Shown here: piece after piece, positions 24,216 through 36,240 of the stretch
Layout: each line of letters starts with the position of its first letter
Numbering within the stretch: position 1 is the first letter of the stretch
Source of the DNA: Lateolabrax maculatus
Lineage: Eukaryota > Chordata > Actinopteri > Acropomatiformes > Lateolabracidae
Direction of reading: 5' to 3'
Assembly (NCBI GenBank): GCA_031216445.1
Contig: CM062219.1
Coordinates: 19,537,001 to 19,601,000, forward strand
DNA length: 64,000 nucleotides
Translations under genes and position numbers: made by a program
The notes under the pieces: generated by a model
Database searches by the model: none
Told to the model about the DNA's origin: nothing
Seen by the model: the letters and a program-made list of their open reading frames with translations, nothing else

Positions 24216-25396
24216 TGTGGACAGTCTTAACAAAAAATCACTACGCTATTCCTCTGATTTTCTTATTGGGAGCTACAGTGAAGGTTGTAGAGGGTCTGAA
24301 CACAAAGGGCTGATGTTTGGAGTTTACAGATTTGATAAAGAGCTTGGTGCTTTGGTGAATGAATATGATGAGTCTCCTCACAATTGACGCTGTGAAAAGG
24401 TAAATCAGAGCCAGATGGGAGGCTAGTGCTCGCTCAGCTTCCCTTGTGAGTCTCTTGACCGTTGTCTTAAATGTCTTAGCATTCCGTCGAGAGTCTCCCA
24501 AAGCGACGCTGCTGCATGGGCTCTACTAATTTTTCCTTTGCCAGAGAGCAGCCAGAAGACTAGCAGGAAGTGGCAGAGTTAGGCGACCTCTCACCATGTG
24601 CAGACTGTCGTCAGATCTTTTACACCGGGCTGAGATCTGCTCAAAATGCCACCTTCAGGTGTGCTCTGGACGATCAGATCGCATTCTGCTCTACAAATAA
24701 AAATAAATGAGTGATAAACGTCGAGTGCATTTACTCCCACTGAAACGTCTTTTACCTGATCAGATCAGATCCAGACACAGATCACGTGTTAATACCAGGT
24801 GGGAGTTGAGTCTTTTATGTTGTAGTTCATGGACTAACACGTTAGTCACACCTGACCGACACAACGGGACATTTGTCCGTTCCAAAACACATCCATTGCC
24901 TATTGGCACACTACTTATGCTAGTAGCGGCTAATGTAGCCTCGATCCACTAGCCTCAAGCTGAGACGAGGAGCGGGCTGCAGAGTCTGGTCAGCTCACTT
25001 CTCCACATCCCCAGGCATTTCTCCTTTTCAAACTCGTAGTCTTCAGACCCGGCCGACGCTGACTCAAGTGACATTGCTTGAGGACATTCATCCGACTTCA
25101 CACAGCCCCCTCTGGAGACACAGAAGGCCTCACACAACTTCTGTCACATATGCAGTAGTACTTGTCATGTCTCAGTTTCCAGCCTTCGAAACTGCTATCC
25201 ACAGGGTTGGACAGAGACAACCGTTTCTGTCAAATGTTCTCACGCTGACACACAAACAAACATCAAAAAGTCTCCTCTCAGCAGCCAGAAATCCATTATT
25301 ACAGATCAATAGCAGCCTGTGAATATGCAGGAGGTCAGAACAGAAACCCTGAAAACGGACATTCACTGTATTCCCACAGTCTGAAACTGTAAGACT

Positions 25397-25398
<2 letters not shown>

Positions 25399-25437
<39 letters not shown>
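25399..25437. repeat. (AC)19 microsatellite
   Basis: An uninterrupted AC dinucleotide array. Confidence 0.97.
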
Positions 25438-25441
<4 letters not shown>

Positions 25442-25629
25442 CTGCTGGTAATCTGTGTCATAAAGCAGAGTCCAGCTCATAAATAATGCACTGTGTCTGC
25501 TTGCAGCCGGATACGTAAAATGGAAAATATTTAGGTTCAGTCATTCCGATTTTCTGCATAGTTTGACACTAAGTGGACATTATAGGGTAGGATAGGTCTG
25601 GCGATCCTCTCTATTCTCTTATTGTCAAC

Positions 25630-26070
25630 AACCCCAAATTGAAGGACCAAAACCAGCAATGAATTGATCCTACTAACAAGTATTGTTTGTGTATCCACAG
25701 CTTGATGTATCTTATTCCTCTGTGCCATTGAGCTCCACTGTTGTCCAAAAACTATTAGAAACACATCAATGAGCCATGTTCCTTCGTTACCATGAAAAGC
25801 CTTCCAGCGGCTCAAATTGCATAATGTCTCTCAGGCAGGCTTTTTAATGTGAAACATCTGTAGGAAGTGTTGAGTTTCATCGACAGCAACTTAACAGCGA
25901 TCGAAAAAATGGCAAAGTAGAGGCGACTTGAATTAAATGTGTCAATGAGAACAGTATTTATGTTAAAAAAAAGAAAGAAAAAGAAACTGGGAGCAGCAGT
26001 GTGGTGAGTATGACATGACACCGTTGGTTTACTGATGGAATTAGTGCTGTGGAAATGTACATTATACTGA
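25630..26070 (-). mobile_element. Family A copy 2 joined to family C repeat
   Basis: The part 25640-25790 matches copy 1 of family A (GACCAAAACCAGCAATGAAT, CCTCTGTGCCAT, CACTGTTGTCCAAAAACTAT). The part 25940-26060 matches 58141-58260 (CAGTATTT(A/C)TGTTA, AAGAAACTGG, CTGATGGAATTAGTGC, GTGGAAATGT). Whether A and C form one element is unclear, because C is not next to A elsewhere. Confidence 0.6.
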
Positions 26071-26269
26071 ATAAACCATGTAAACTATTAGAGCACTTAC
26101 AGTATGTAGTTTATATGAGCTATTCTATTCTAACACTGATTTGAACATCGCCATTTCATCCATAATTCACTTGGAGTCATGGGCAGGCAGCATCTTCCAA
26201 CCAAACAATGGACTCCTCCCCTCTCTTCCTGTCTCTCTCTCCCTCCCTCCATTTTGCCTGGTTAACCCG

Positions 26270-26400
26270 GCTACGAGGTGAAGAAGAAGTGAAGTGAGCA
26301 GACCGAGGCGGGTCACGCCGAGATTCCCATCAATAATTCATCGGGCCGCTGCTGCCTCTGCTCCTGTGTTCAATTCCCCCGACAATCACATAATACCTCC
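26270..26400. promoter_or_regulatory. Candidate conserved element with ATCAATA
   Basis: Complex GC-balanced sequence containing CCCATCAATAATTCATCGGG (about 26328-26347), followed by purine-rich DNA to 26530. The texture suggests a regulatory element; there is no alignment. Confidence 0.3.
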
Positions 26401-26662
26401 CCCCAAAAGGGAGCGAAAGAGAGAAGCAGGTCCGAGGGAGGAGAGGGATGGTGAGAGAGAGAAAAAGATTCAAAATGAGGGAGAAGGAGAGGAGAATGAG
26501 GCACGGAGGAAAAGCTCCAGAGACATCTAGACAGAGATTTGCTTTTCTTTTATCACAGTATACTGTTTAGTATGTGCATACCATTTGTTGACTTTTTCTT
26601 TCTGAATTCTTAAACTTACTATATTGTATACCTTGTAAAACATGCTTAAGCAACTCTGTACT

Positions 26663-27360
26663 TACACTACATGGCTAAAAGTATGCAGACACCAAATCAG
26701 ATCCCTATGTAGCACATTTTCCGCTCAAAATGTTGTCCTTTTCTGATGTAATAGAATATAAATTTTGAGAGGGAGTACTCAGCCGTGTTGTTGGCAGGCA
26801 GAAATCACCCAAAACGTTACACATATGTGATAGTTAAACTTGCCATTTTCAATCAATATGCGTTAATCTGCTCCTCTGGAAAGACTTGAACCTAGCTGCG
26901 TGGGTTGTTTTGTTTTGCCCTAACCAGTCAGTATGACTGATGTGTTTGGCCCATTCTCACGATGAAGCTGTGAGTTAGTGGTTTCTAGGAGTACCTAATG
27001 TAATGTTTCTATGATTGGAAAATGTTGATTTATTATATCTGTAAGTCGACGTACAACAACCTCTTCAGCTGCGTCCATCTCACCCACGCTTGCTGCCATT
27101 TTTTGTGGCAGTCTTGTGTCGCTATCTTTGAGCGATGTAGCTACCTAACACCTCTATTCTTAGTCCCACCTATAAAGCCCTGATTAATTACCTGTTTTGT
27201 CCAATTGGGCAGACTTTGAACAGCACATTAACAGACCTTTTTGAGTCACTGAAAAAGAATCAAAGAGAAACAAGGAGTCCAAAACCTGGAACCAGGCTAA
27301 AGGGGCCTAGCCAAAAATATAAAGACAGGGGTGTCCACATACATTTGGCCATGTACTGTA
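26663..27360. mobile_element. Non-autonomous Tc1/mariner-like MITE
   Basis: Terminal inverted repeats of about 31 bp. The left begins TACACTACATGGCTAAAAGT; the right, reversed, begins TACAGTACATGGCCAAATGT; both continue to GACACC. TA ends fit the TA target of the Tc1/mariner superfamily. The 698-bp interior has no transposase. Superfamily assignment is inference from the ends. Confidence 0.7.
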
Positions 27361-29280
27361 TTTATTGCCATGCCAATTAAGCAAATATCATTTGACAGGG
27401 GAAAAAATCTGATTTAAAAAGATCGTTTTGGTTGAACTATCAAAAGATACAACAATTCAGCACTCGTGTATCTGTTTCTATAAAAAGAATGAAGACAAGA
27501 TAAAACGCAGGACAAGAACAGTTATTAATCAGGAACACTAAACTAGACTTCCACCCTCTCCTACTGCACACAAAACTCTACCTACAGCCCATTTAGAGCT
27601 GAATATCTCCATACTGTCCAGCGTTTGATAAAAGGCATGTTCAACTCTAAGGCGTGCCACCAGCAGACCCTGCAGGACCTGCACCGGATCTACGGAGCCC
27701 ACACAACAGACTTTACTTTTCCTGGTCATCCATATGGCCAACTTAGCCAACCCAGACGGTAAGTAAACAACAACATGTACATAAAGTATGTTGGACAGAA
27801 ATGAACAAATTCAATGAATTTTTCTTTTTTTTCTTTTCCCCAATCCCAGACACTATGAAGCAAAAGTGCAAATCTGACATTTTTATGTAAATTGACTTAA
27901 TCATCGCTGTCAGACTATAATAGTGGGTTGGCCTCTTTGGACCTGCGTATTAGACTTTTATGAACATTCAGCTCAGGACCTTTGACTTCGAATATCAAGC
28001 TATTTTACATTTTAGGTGGCACATTTTATTTTTGATACATACAGTATTAAGAAACTTGCAACAAACTTTCCGTTTAAGAAGAATTGATAATACTTTTATT
28101 TTAGGTCCCTACTTTCACAATTATTTCCTGAGAAATTTCCCGGAACTATGTACTTTGGTACTAATTAGAGAGAAAAAAGGAATTAATTTATTATTGGAAA
28201 CATTATTCTACCCATACAGCTTGTTAAATTGTATGCTTTTTTACTGTCGACATTTGTGTTTACCTGATGTGCACTGACTACAAGATTGTCTGGGTCATGC
28301 CAGGAATTATTTGGAATGAATGAACTGGAAACATATTGGTCGAACACTGTCTCTTTCCCTGCAATTAGTAGGCCTACCAACCTGCAACTTCTTTCCAGGA
28401 AATTTCCCTGGGAAATTATCCAGATATTATTATTATATTATTATATTATAATTTTAGTGCTGAGAAGTAAATACACGCTTTTGAGTGTTCATTCCTCGAT
28501 GCCTGTAGTTCCTTATACTCCTGCCTTCTTGGCCTTCTTCTTATTCTTCTTCTTCTAACAAAGCGAGTAAATTTCTGCAGCTAGCCTGCCCTTTTTGATA
28601 TTTTGTGCAACTCTTTGTTTTAAAGAGTGTCATATAATTAAATCTTACTTGTTGACATACTCTGACCTCAAGCACTGCAAAAATAAATGAGAGAGAGAGT
28701 AAGGGAGGATTATTTTGACGTTTGAAATTCGTTTGGTCAACAAACTGTTATAAAACAGTTTCCTAAAGCTCAATGTGACATCTTCAAATGTCTTGTTTTG
28801 TCCAACCAACAGTCTAAAACCCCTAAATATTCCATTTGCTATCATATAATCTAAAGAAAAACAGCAAATTCTTAAGATCGGGAAGCTGGCACAAGAGAGT
28901 GCTTTAAAGAATACTTAAACGGTTAATTGTTTATCAAAATAGGTGCTATTTAACTCAGTCAATCGACTAATCAATTAATCAACTCATTTTCAGCTCTTAG
29001 CAGGACAACATCAAGAGAGTCATTTAGAGAGGAAGAAACAGATTAAGAGAGAGACGAGCGGAGAGGAAGTAAACTGAAAGAGAGAACCTAAAAGAACCAA
29101 ATGTGATGGGACACCATTTTTATTATCATTAGTGTTTTCATCGCTGTGAACGCACAGAACATGAATGTGGATAATGTAATAGCGAGAGGAAAAATAAAAA
29201 TCAAACCCTGTCGCCCAGCTCTCTCGTCCCCCCCCCCCTCCCCTCCCCCGTATGCCGCTCCTCTGTGCTCGTCTCAGGGT
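27361..29280. other. Unique AT-rich intron with weak inverted repeat
   Basis: No gene is seen. CTGAGAAATTTCCCGGAAC near 28130 and CCAGGAAATTTCCCTGGGAA near 28396 are similar on opposite strands and may be ends of a decayed element. GGTTAATTG...CAATTAATCAACTC at 28920-28990 resembles 17465-17525 and is probably a dispersed repeat. Confidence 0.4.
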
Positions 29281-29289
29281 CAGGGGAAT

Positions 29290-29410
29290 ATTTGCTCCAT
29301 CTATTGTGTCAGTGTTGCAGCTCTGACCTTTGACCCCGGCTCTATTGGTTGCTTGTAGCGTTGCTGATCTAAGAATTGGAGCTCCCTGTGTTCCTGCAGT
29401 CTCTTTAAAG
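29290..29410. promoter_or_regulatory. Candidate intronic element with consensus DR1 nuclear-receptor site
   Basis: TGACCTTTGACCC at 29324-29336 is, on the minus strand, GGGTCAAAGGTCA. This is the textbook DR1 site for HNF4 and RXR heterodimers. It sits in complex unique sequence with an inverted CCAAT (CTATTGGTTG, 29342-29351). It is about 5.1 kb into the onecut2 intron. Function is inferred. Confidence 0.45.
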
Positions 29411-32400
29411 TCACCGTGGAGAGAGAGAGGAGAGCGCAATGACATGAGCCAAATGTGATGCAATGTGATCCATCAAAACGGCTAAAATGACTAGAAAAGA
29501 TACCGTGAGGAGTATCTTCACAACAGCCCAACCAGGGGTGTGTGCATGTTTCTGACGTAAAGACCTGGACAGTATTGACCCATTCTCTGTGAAACCACAG
29601 GACACCAATTACAGCTGCAGTCCAACTGGACGAAAGAAAACATATCTTGCTATCTCGCAAGTTAGTTACCAAACCACACTGTCTTATTTTTACATTTCTA
29701 TTTCTGGAAACAAGATTCAACATGTAAACCAGGCTGACTGGACTTGTTGTTGGAAGCCATATTTTTTTGTACTTTTGTTGGCAAGCTAGTTTTTGTGCTA
29801 AGCTAGACTAGACACTGAGGACCGTTCCTTTCCATATTTACATAATTGCGTTTTTGTCTTTTTCACAAGCACAGGGGTTCAACAGAGGTCGTCTGTCAGC
29901 ACAAATATGCCGGTCAGTTGTTTGTAGCGCTAACACGTGCAATGCTGAAGTTTGCGATAAAGCCACGAATCAAGGTTAACGCCCGGGTCGGAATGGCTCG
30001 TATCACCCGGCCAGTCGACAAAAGCGACGCCTGACTCTTGAACTGGTACCATGCGAAGAAGATGTAGCATGTACCTCTTTTAGTTTCTTAAATTAAAATG
30101 AAAATCATGTTTATTCCTCAAGGTAAGCACTTCACAAAGCATCATTCTGGTATCAGTACTATAAGTATTGGTACTAGTATATGTGATTTCAGGTTTGATC
30201 CGTGGACGCCAGACACTTCTGAAGAAGAAGACGGTATCATACACACAGCAGCCAGAAAGGGTTTTCATTATTAGAGCGGGAGCCGTATCAGTATGAGGCT
30301 GTTCAGAGTGCATCTGCGCGCTGACATTTCACAACGCACAGGGAGGCACGGATCACATGAACACTCCCCCGCCCTCCATCCACCGTCACTCACGCCGTCT
30401 CCTAACAACCTATATCGTCGAATACCAGCACCTGAAAATCAAAGAGCCCCTAATGAAACAACACCAAAATCCTGCAGAGATAATCTCATCCTTGTTAGCT
30501 GGACCAAATCTACTGACTGAATCTAGGCCAATTAAATACAAATTTCCATGCAGGGACGTTTGGATGTGCACTATTTTAAAAAAGGAAAAGAAAACACCAA
30601 CTATTTGCAGTGGTTATTCTTTATGAGAGTCTGTTCAGCAAAGACTGTTCAGCCACTTGAAACCCTGCTACATTTCTACCATCAATAATGCCTCTTCTGC
30701 CTCATTTCAAAAACAACCACAATACATTTCAGAGCAACATTCGAAAGGATACTGAACAGACCAAACACTGTAATATGACGCAGCCACTAAATATCAGAAA
30801 CTACACCAGGACGTGTCAGATGAAACCATGGCAGATATATGACTTGAGAATATGATACGATCTCCATACACTCACTGTTAAAGCACCACAAACACATTGA
30901 GATCATAAGGGTATAATGTAAAAAATATTACAGAGATACCAGAGATACTAATAAAAAGTTATTATCCTGTATATTGCAAAAAAACAGCGCTGTTTGCTTG
31001 ATTTAGGTTTATATTCACTTTGGGAAATAAAGGAGACACATTAGGTGTTATTAGAATATAATTATTCTGATAGTTTCCCTAAATACAAACAAAGACTCTG
31101 TGAGTTCATTAAGTGTGTCATTTTAGTTATTTTGGTGATATTTGAAGTCTCCCTGTATAAAAAAATAATTTCAATGCTTCAAACCTGATCTGTATCTTCA
31201 CAAGGAAAAATAAACTGAATGAACTCAACTTTATACAACCATAAAAGTTTGGAACATACTGTATCTACTCTACTTATTTGTAAATATTTTTTTTCTACTT
31301 TCTGATCTCTGGTCTGTTTCTTGTGCTGTTGTAAAATCAATAAAGGTTTTTATCTTACTACAGCGAAATGATAGATTTGATACTTTATCAAACACAGTGA
31401 CAACACGAGTCAGGTCATTTCTAAAATTATTGTAGAATTCTTATAGTCATTTAAAAAGTAAGGCATAATAATAACTCCATTTAGGAATATTTTAGGATTG
31501 GTGTTGTACACAGGAAACTCCACACACTGTAGTTTGTGTCCATTAAATTAACTTTTGTATTGTGTTTTAATATCCTTTAGATTCTACCTGTATGTTTAGT
31601 TAAAAATGTAGCACAGGTGTGTTTTGAAAGAACAGATATGATAAAAGTGATAAAACAAATTTAACAAACACATGTGTCCCGGTGTTAAAGCAATCAATTT
31701 CTATTTCAGTCTATTTGATTTCACCAGGATAATTCACTGAGTAGCTGTTCCGCTTTCTATGGAGTTGTGGAATATCAAAAACAACTACTGAAGATAAAAA
31801 GCCTATCCTGAAGGTTTACTGTTGGATATATTATAGTGAGAGAGTAGAAATAGAAACACACTTCAGGTACTGTATAATAGTACCTTATTGAAAATGTTGT
31901 AAAAAGGGCTTGAATCTTAAATCAAATCATAAAACGACCACAGTGGAATAATACTCAATTTACAGTAAAAGTGTTTTACTTTAACATAACCTCAAGTTCC
32001 ACACTGCATTATATTTATAGTAAAACACTGTCCAATGAAAACCGTGTATCTCCAAAGTGTAAACCTTTCATGAAATTAACAAAACAGCATTATTTTCAGC
32101 TGCATGATTATAGCGATTTTCTTTTAAAAAATCATTGGGTTTTAAAGGGTTTTTTTCAGGCAAAGAAACAAGAGAATTTTCTCACCCCACACAGGAGCAT
32201 TAAGTCCTTTAGTTCAGCTGAAAACTTTAATATGATCAAATATGTATATTTTTTTTACTGGACAGCATGAATGTGGTGAAAGTTTCCAAACAGAATACTC
32301 ATTCTACACCATTTCAAATAGTCTTTGATGAAATGACCACTGCGTACTTTATAACAATTAGCCCACAGTTTGACAGCATTTTTGGATAATGACCCTTTCA

Positions 32401-33540
32401 TTTAAAAACATTCACATATAATAGATATTCCGGTAATCCTTTTGTCTTTTCATAATAGCTATATGTTTGTCTCTCGTCTTTGTTTAGCTTTGTTGACTAT
32501 CTGCATTTGTATCTTAGGAGCTACTGACAACCAGAGTCAAATAAAGTTAATTCTGAAAATACATATAACCCAATACAATGTAGTAATGCTCTAATAAAAG
32601 CAATTTTAACCACATTTCTTCATTTTGCTTGCTGTGTGTGATTTTGAACCCGAAATTATAGTAGTATTGAAATTTTGCACATTGAAACTCTTCTGTGAAA
32701 AGCCAAAGCAACTGTTAAATACTGGAATACGTAACCGTGCAAATATGCATGAACCAGTAAAATGTACTGATGGAGAAGCAGGGTCCAAATGCTTTAAAAT
32801 GACAATATTTCAAAATATTACAAGGTAACTCTTCTAGGTGGGATTCAAAAATCTATTTGTTACAACTCTTATTATTGGCCACCATTAAGTGTATAGGTGT
32901 TTGGGACCTGAGCCTACAGCATATGGATTCAAAGGTTTTGGAACTTTAAGAGAAAGAGCAAATAACATCTGTCTAGTGAACACAGAGTACCTCCATGTAT
33001 TATTTAGATTTTCCTTTAGTTTTCCTACAAAAAAAGGATTAAAAAAAATTTTCGGCTCATGAAAAGTTTACATTTGGGAGATTTTTACAGGAAGGGAAGA
33101 CATCAACGTGGTTCCGAAAAGCTGAATATATTTGGTTTCTTTGACTTTTTAAAATTTTTATTTATAGCTGGAAAACAGTCTATAAAGGCAGCTGGAAACT
33201 AGATAAAGAAACCTGACATGCTAAATTGTGCAACTGAACTGAACTTATGTTATTTTTTTATAATAATTTCATATTTTATTAAGATAAAAAAATACAATAA
33301 GCCAAAAAATCCCCCTGGTCAGTTAAAACTAACAATACTTCCATGTGAAATTCCCACCTGCTGTGGTTCCTTAGTGTGATCTTAGGCTTACAGAACACCT
33401 CTGTTAAATACATGAAAAATGATCAAACACTATAAACTCCCCACAGCAGCATTAAACTCTGTTTACGTTGCAAGATTCCTGAAAAACTGAATATAATCCA
33501 CTCTCAACCTGATCCCCGAAAGCCACCCGATCCTTTTCAC
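29411..33540. other. Unique AT-rich onecut2 intron
   Basis: About 4.1 kb without a recognisable gene, transposon or long repeat. The longest open frames (up to about 140 residues) show no domain or family similarity that I recognise. Confidence 0.6.
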
Positions 33541-34130
33541 TTAGCTCGGTCCCTGCTGCTGTCTGTCCCCTGCAGACAATAGAGGGGCCGGTTGTTGGGA
33601 CGGAAACCAGGTTCCTCACTAGAGGGGGCACCAGGCCCACTGATGCTGCAGACCTTCATGTTTGTGTCACAGCCGTGTGATCACTTCAAGCTCCCCACAA
33701 TCAAACACACAAATCCTCTTCCGAGCCTCTCTGTCTGCTTTGGACGCTTTCTCCCGCCTCCCTCCCTGCTAATACCAGAAGAATGCATTAAGCCTTTAAC
33801 AGGCTAATGACAGTAACAACGCCAGCGGAATAATATAGTCCCTGTAACTCAAATAAAGGCATGTTGCCACTAAAACATGTCACCCCCTTCATTTAATTAA
33901 ACCTTAACAAGCCAACTTTAACATGTATGGGCTAATGGGTGAATTATATCCTAAACTTTGTGCATAATTTAATGTTTTCCTTTGTTTTCCAATTTCTTCT
34001 TAAAGGGCTGTTTTATTCTGAAGCCTTAATTTGGGTGAAATTTAGAGCCGAATAATGAAGTGATATTTAGTGAAAGTGCAGTGCTCCTAACGTGCAGGGA
34101 CAGGGAAAGAAATAAAAGAAAATCTGGGTT
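33541..34130. promoter_or_regulatory. Candidate enhancer region near onecut2 exon 1
   Basis: Complex unique sequence 0.3-0.9 kb inside the intron, with CTGCAGACAATAGAGGGG (Sox-type ACAATAG), CATTTAATTAAACCTTAAC, GCATAATTTAATG and CCTTAATTTGGGTG. TAAT-rich words and the absence of simple repeats suggest conservation; unproven. Confidence 0.35.
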
Positions 34131-34202
34131 AGTGCAGATCGAGAGAGGGGACTGTTGGAGGGAAATCCCGTGACCTTGTCATTTCGTATCGATCCCTTTT
34201 TG

Positions 34203-34216
34203 TTATTGATCAATAA
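34203..34216. promoter_or_regulatory. Palindromic double Onecut motif
   Basis: TTATTGATCAATAA is a perfect 14-bp palindrome made of two overlapping inverted ATCAATA cores. It lies 250 bp downstream of the exon 1 donor on the transcript. Onecut proteins bind ATCAATA-type sites, so autoregulation is possible. Confidence 0.4.
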
Positions 34217-34465
34217 TGGTAATCATAACACCAGTGATTCTAAATACATTTCTGTCGTCTACAGCGGAGAGCTGTGCTGGAGAGGAGACACGAGGAAACT
34301 CCAAAACAAAGCCAGCGAAAGATGAAAAAAAAGTCAAAACAATACTTTTTTTTTTTTTTTTTTTTTGGGATGGGGAAGATTTAAAACTCCACTTTCTTGT
34401 CCCGACGCACGAAACAAACCAGAGCGCCAGCATGGCAGCGCAGCCTGCTGTCTTTCCGCTCTTAC

Positions 34466-35681
34466 CTGCCAGTCTGAGGGCCGACATCCTCTGAAACTCG
34501 GGCTCCTGCAGCCACTTCCACATCCTCCTGAAGGTCTCCCGGCCTGACTTTAGTTTACTCCAGGGTTTGGGGTTCCTCAGGAGGTCCGACAGGGTCCCCT
34601 GGGAGCGGCACAGCACCCTCTGGGCGAAGATGGCCTGGGGGATGCTGTACCTCTTCAGCTCCGCCGTGATCCTCTGCGCCACCTCCTTGGTGTTGATCTC
34701 CTCCAGCTGCCCCGAGCCGTTCACCCCCTGCGTCCCCGAGGAGGAGGGCGGTCTGTCCCTGGTGGAAGCCATCACGGGCCCGTGGGATGGAGACTGGAGG
34801 TGGGGGTGGGGGTGGGGGTGGTGGCCCGCCGAGGACGCGGCCGGGTGCCCCGGGTGGTGCATCCCGTTCAGGTGCGGCATCATCCCGGCCGCCGGCCCGC
34901 CGAGGCCTCGGTGCTGGTGGTGGTCCCCTCTGGCCAGCATGGAGGCGGTGTGGTGCGCGTCGAAGTTGAGCATCTTGTCGTGGCCTCCGTGCGTCGTGGC
35001 GCCGTAATTGTGGAGCCCCTGCTGGGTGTTGTGTATGGAGCCCAGGCCGTTGCCCAGCACCGGGGAGAGGCTCTGACCCATCCCGGACATGTGGTCCTTG
35101 TGGTAGGGGCTGTACAGGTTGTTCATGCCCGGCAGCCCCCGCTCGTCCCGCATCAGGGTGAAGCTCCCGCTCACGTTCCCGGAGAGCCGCTGGTGGTGGT
35201 GGTGGTGGTGGTGGTGGTGGAACTTGTCCGACACGGTGGAGATGGGCGGCAGCGGCTGCAGCGGCGTCAAGGTGGTGTAGGTGCCGCTCATCCCCATCCC
35301 GGGAGAGGAGGTGTCGCAGGGCACGCTCATGGCGTGGTGCAGCGGCAGCGACAGCTCCGGCCGGTACTCCCCGCTGCCGTCCAGGATCGTGGCCATGCCG
35401 GTCACCATGGCCGAGCGGGACGACGCGGCGGCGGCGGCCAGGTCCTGGTGTATCCGCAGGGTGGCCGCCGCTGCCGCCGCCGCCCCGTGTCCCCCCGCCG
35501 AGCCCCCGCGGCCGTGGTGCGGGCTGTGGCCGCTCATCAGCTCCGCATCAGGGACCATGGAGCTCACCGCCACCCCCCCATGCAGGCTGCCAATGCCGTC
35601 CATTGTCATGTCCGTGTTCATGGCGTAAGCGTCCAGGTCCTTGGCCAGGCATCGATAGGCGTTAGTGTAGGCAGTCTTCAT
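34466..35681 (-). CDS. onecut2: onecut2 coding exon 1 (N-terminus, STP box, CUT domain)
   Basis: This is a Onecut-family transcription factor that binds DNA in the nucleus through a CUT domain plus a homeodomain. Exon 1 encodes residues 1-405 and one base of codon 406. The start MKTAYTNAYRCLAKDL matches the family N-terminus. Poly-Ala runs lie at 67-73 and 82-86, the conserved SRSAMVTGMATILDG segment at 88-102, the STP box at about 134-154, nine His at 155-163, and a His/Pro-rich run near 287-294. The single CUT domain spans about 327-405. The donor is ctggcag|gtaag; exon 2 supplies CG to complete Ala406. The spliced product is 501 aa, close to human ONECUT2 (504 aa). N- and C-termini fit ONECUT2 better than ONECUT1 or ONECUT3, and linkage to st8sia3 agrees. 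Family members act in liver, pancreas, retina and motor-neuron development. Confidence 0.97.
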
Positions 35682-35685
35682 TCAT
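35662..35685 (-). other. Overlapping upstream ORF at the onecut2 start
   Basis: The transcript reads ATGAATGAAGACTGCC. An ATG four nucleotides upstream of the chosen start opens a 7-codon frame (MNEDCLH) that ends at TAA inside the main frame. I chose the second ATG because only it opens the Onecut frame. Initiation at the first would have to be leaky. Confidence 0.6.
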
Positions 35686-36240
35686 CTGTCCTCTCAGTCC
35701 ATCAGGTCGAGCGGAATTATCTCTCCTTCTTCTCCTCCTTTCTCTCGCTGCTTCTCCCCTGATGCGCCGGGATGGGTCAGTATCCGTGTTGCCCCTCTTC
35801 CTTCACTTCCTCGGTTGTTTCCCCCGTCCTCCTAAGGCCTCTCCAGCTCGGTGTGTGTGTGTGTGTGTGTGTTCTCCCCGGTATGTGCACATTTGGGGAA
35901 AAAAAAAAGAAAAAAAAAAAGTGTTTTTTATCTCGATCGTACGGGCCTGTGCGGTGGCTCCCCCATATCCAGCCCTCTCCTCCTCCTGCGTTACTCTGCT
36001 CCACAGACGGGAGCTGTCCACGGTCCCCTAGCCGACCGCTCAACCCAACCTGCTGCAGGGGGGGGGGAGCGGGCCCGGCCGGAGGGGCGTCGCCCGACCC
36101 CGACTGACGGCGCAGCGGGCCAATCAGAGCGGGCCGGCAGGGCTCCGGAGGGCGGGGCGCACGGGCCTGCTGGCCAATGGGCGTCCTGGGTGTGGAGCGT
36201 CAAGCTGCTCTGGGCGGGACTTGAAGGAAAAGTCATTATA
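35682..36240 (-). promoter_or_regulatory. onecut2: onecut2 5' UTR and promoter region, CpG island
   Basis: GC- and CpG-rich DNA continues from exon 1 to about 36220. Its distal part has CCAATCA (36120-36126), CCAAT (36174-36178), GGGCGGGGC (36150-36158) and GGGCGG (36212-36217). A TATA-like word occurs on the minus strand near 36235. A (GT)n at 35852-35871 and A runs at 35897-35920 interrupt the probable 5' UTR. The start site cannot be fixed from sequence. Confidence 0.6.

Larger units (their letters stand above)
5478..34465 (-). other. onecut2: onecut2 intron (28,988 nt)
   Basis: The intron starts gtaagagcgg after exon 1 and ends ccttgcag before exon 2. It separates the CUT domain from the homeodomain, the conserved intron position of vertebrate Onecut genes. 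I found no nested gene on either strand; open frames inside it are short, or lie in low-complexity DNA. It holds transposon remnants, microsatellites and several complex unique stretches listed separately. Stretches not listed separately show nothing I can name. Confidence 0.93.

Noticed and set aside
33615..33640. Possible CTCF site (CACTAGAGGGGGCACC)
   Set aside because: The core has extra G residues compared with the CTCF consensus in either alignment, so the match is poor.
34782..35762. 326-codon + strand frame opposite onecut2 exon 1
   Set aside because: It is antisense to a very GC-rich coding exon, where opposite-strand frames stay open. No domain is recognisable and the minus-strand frame is a clear Onecut protein.
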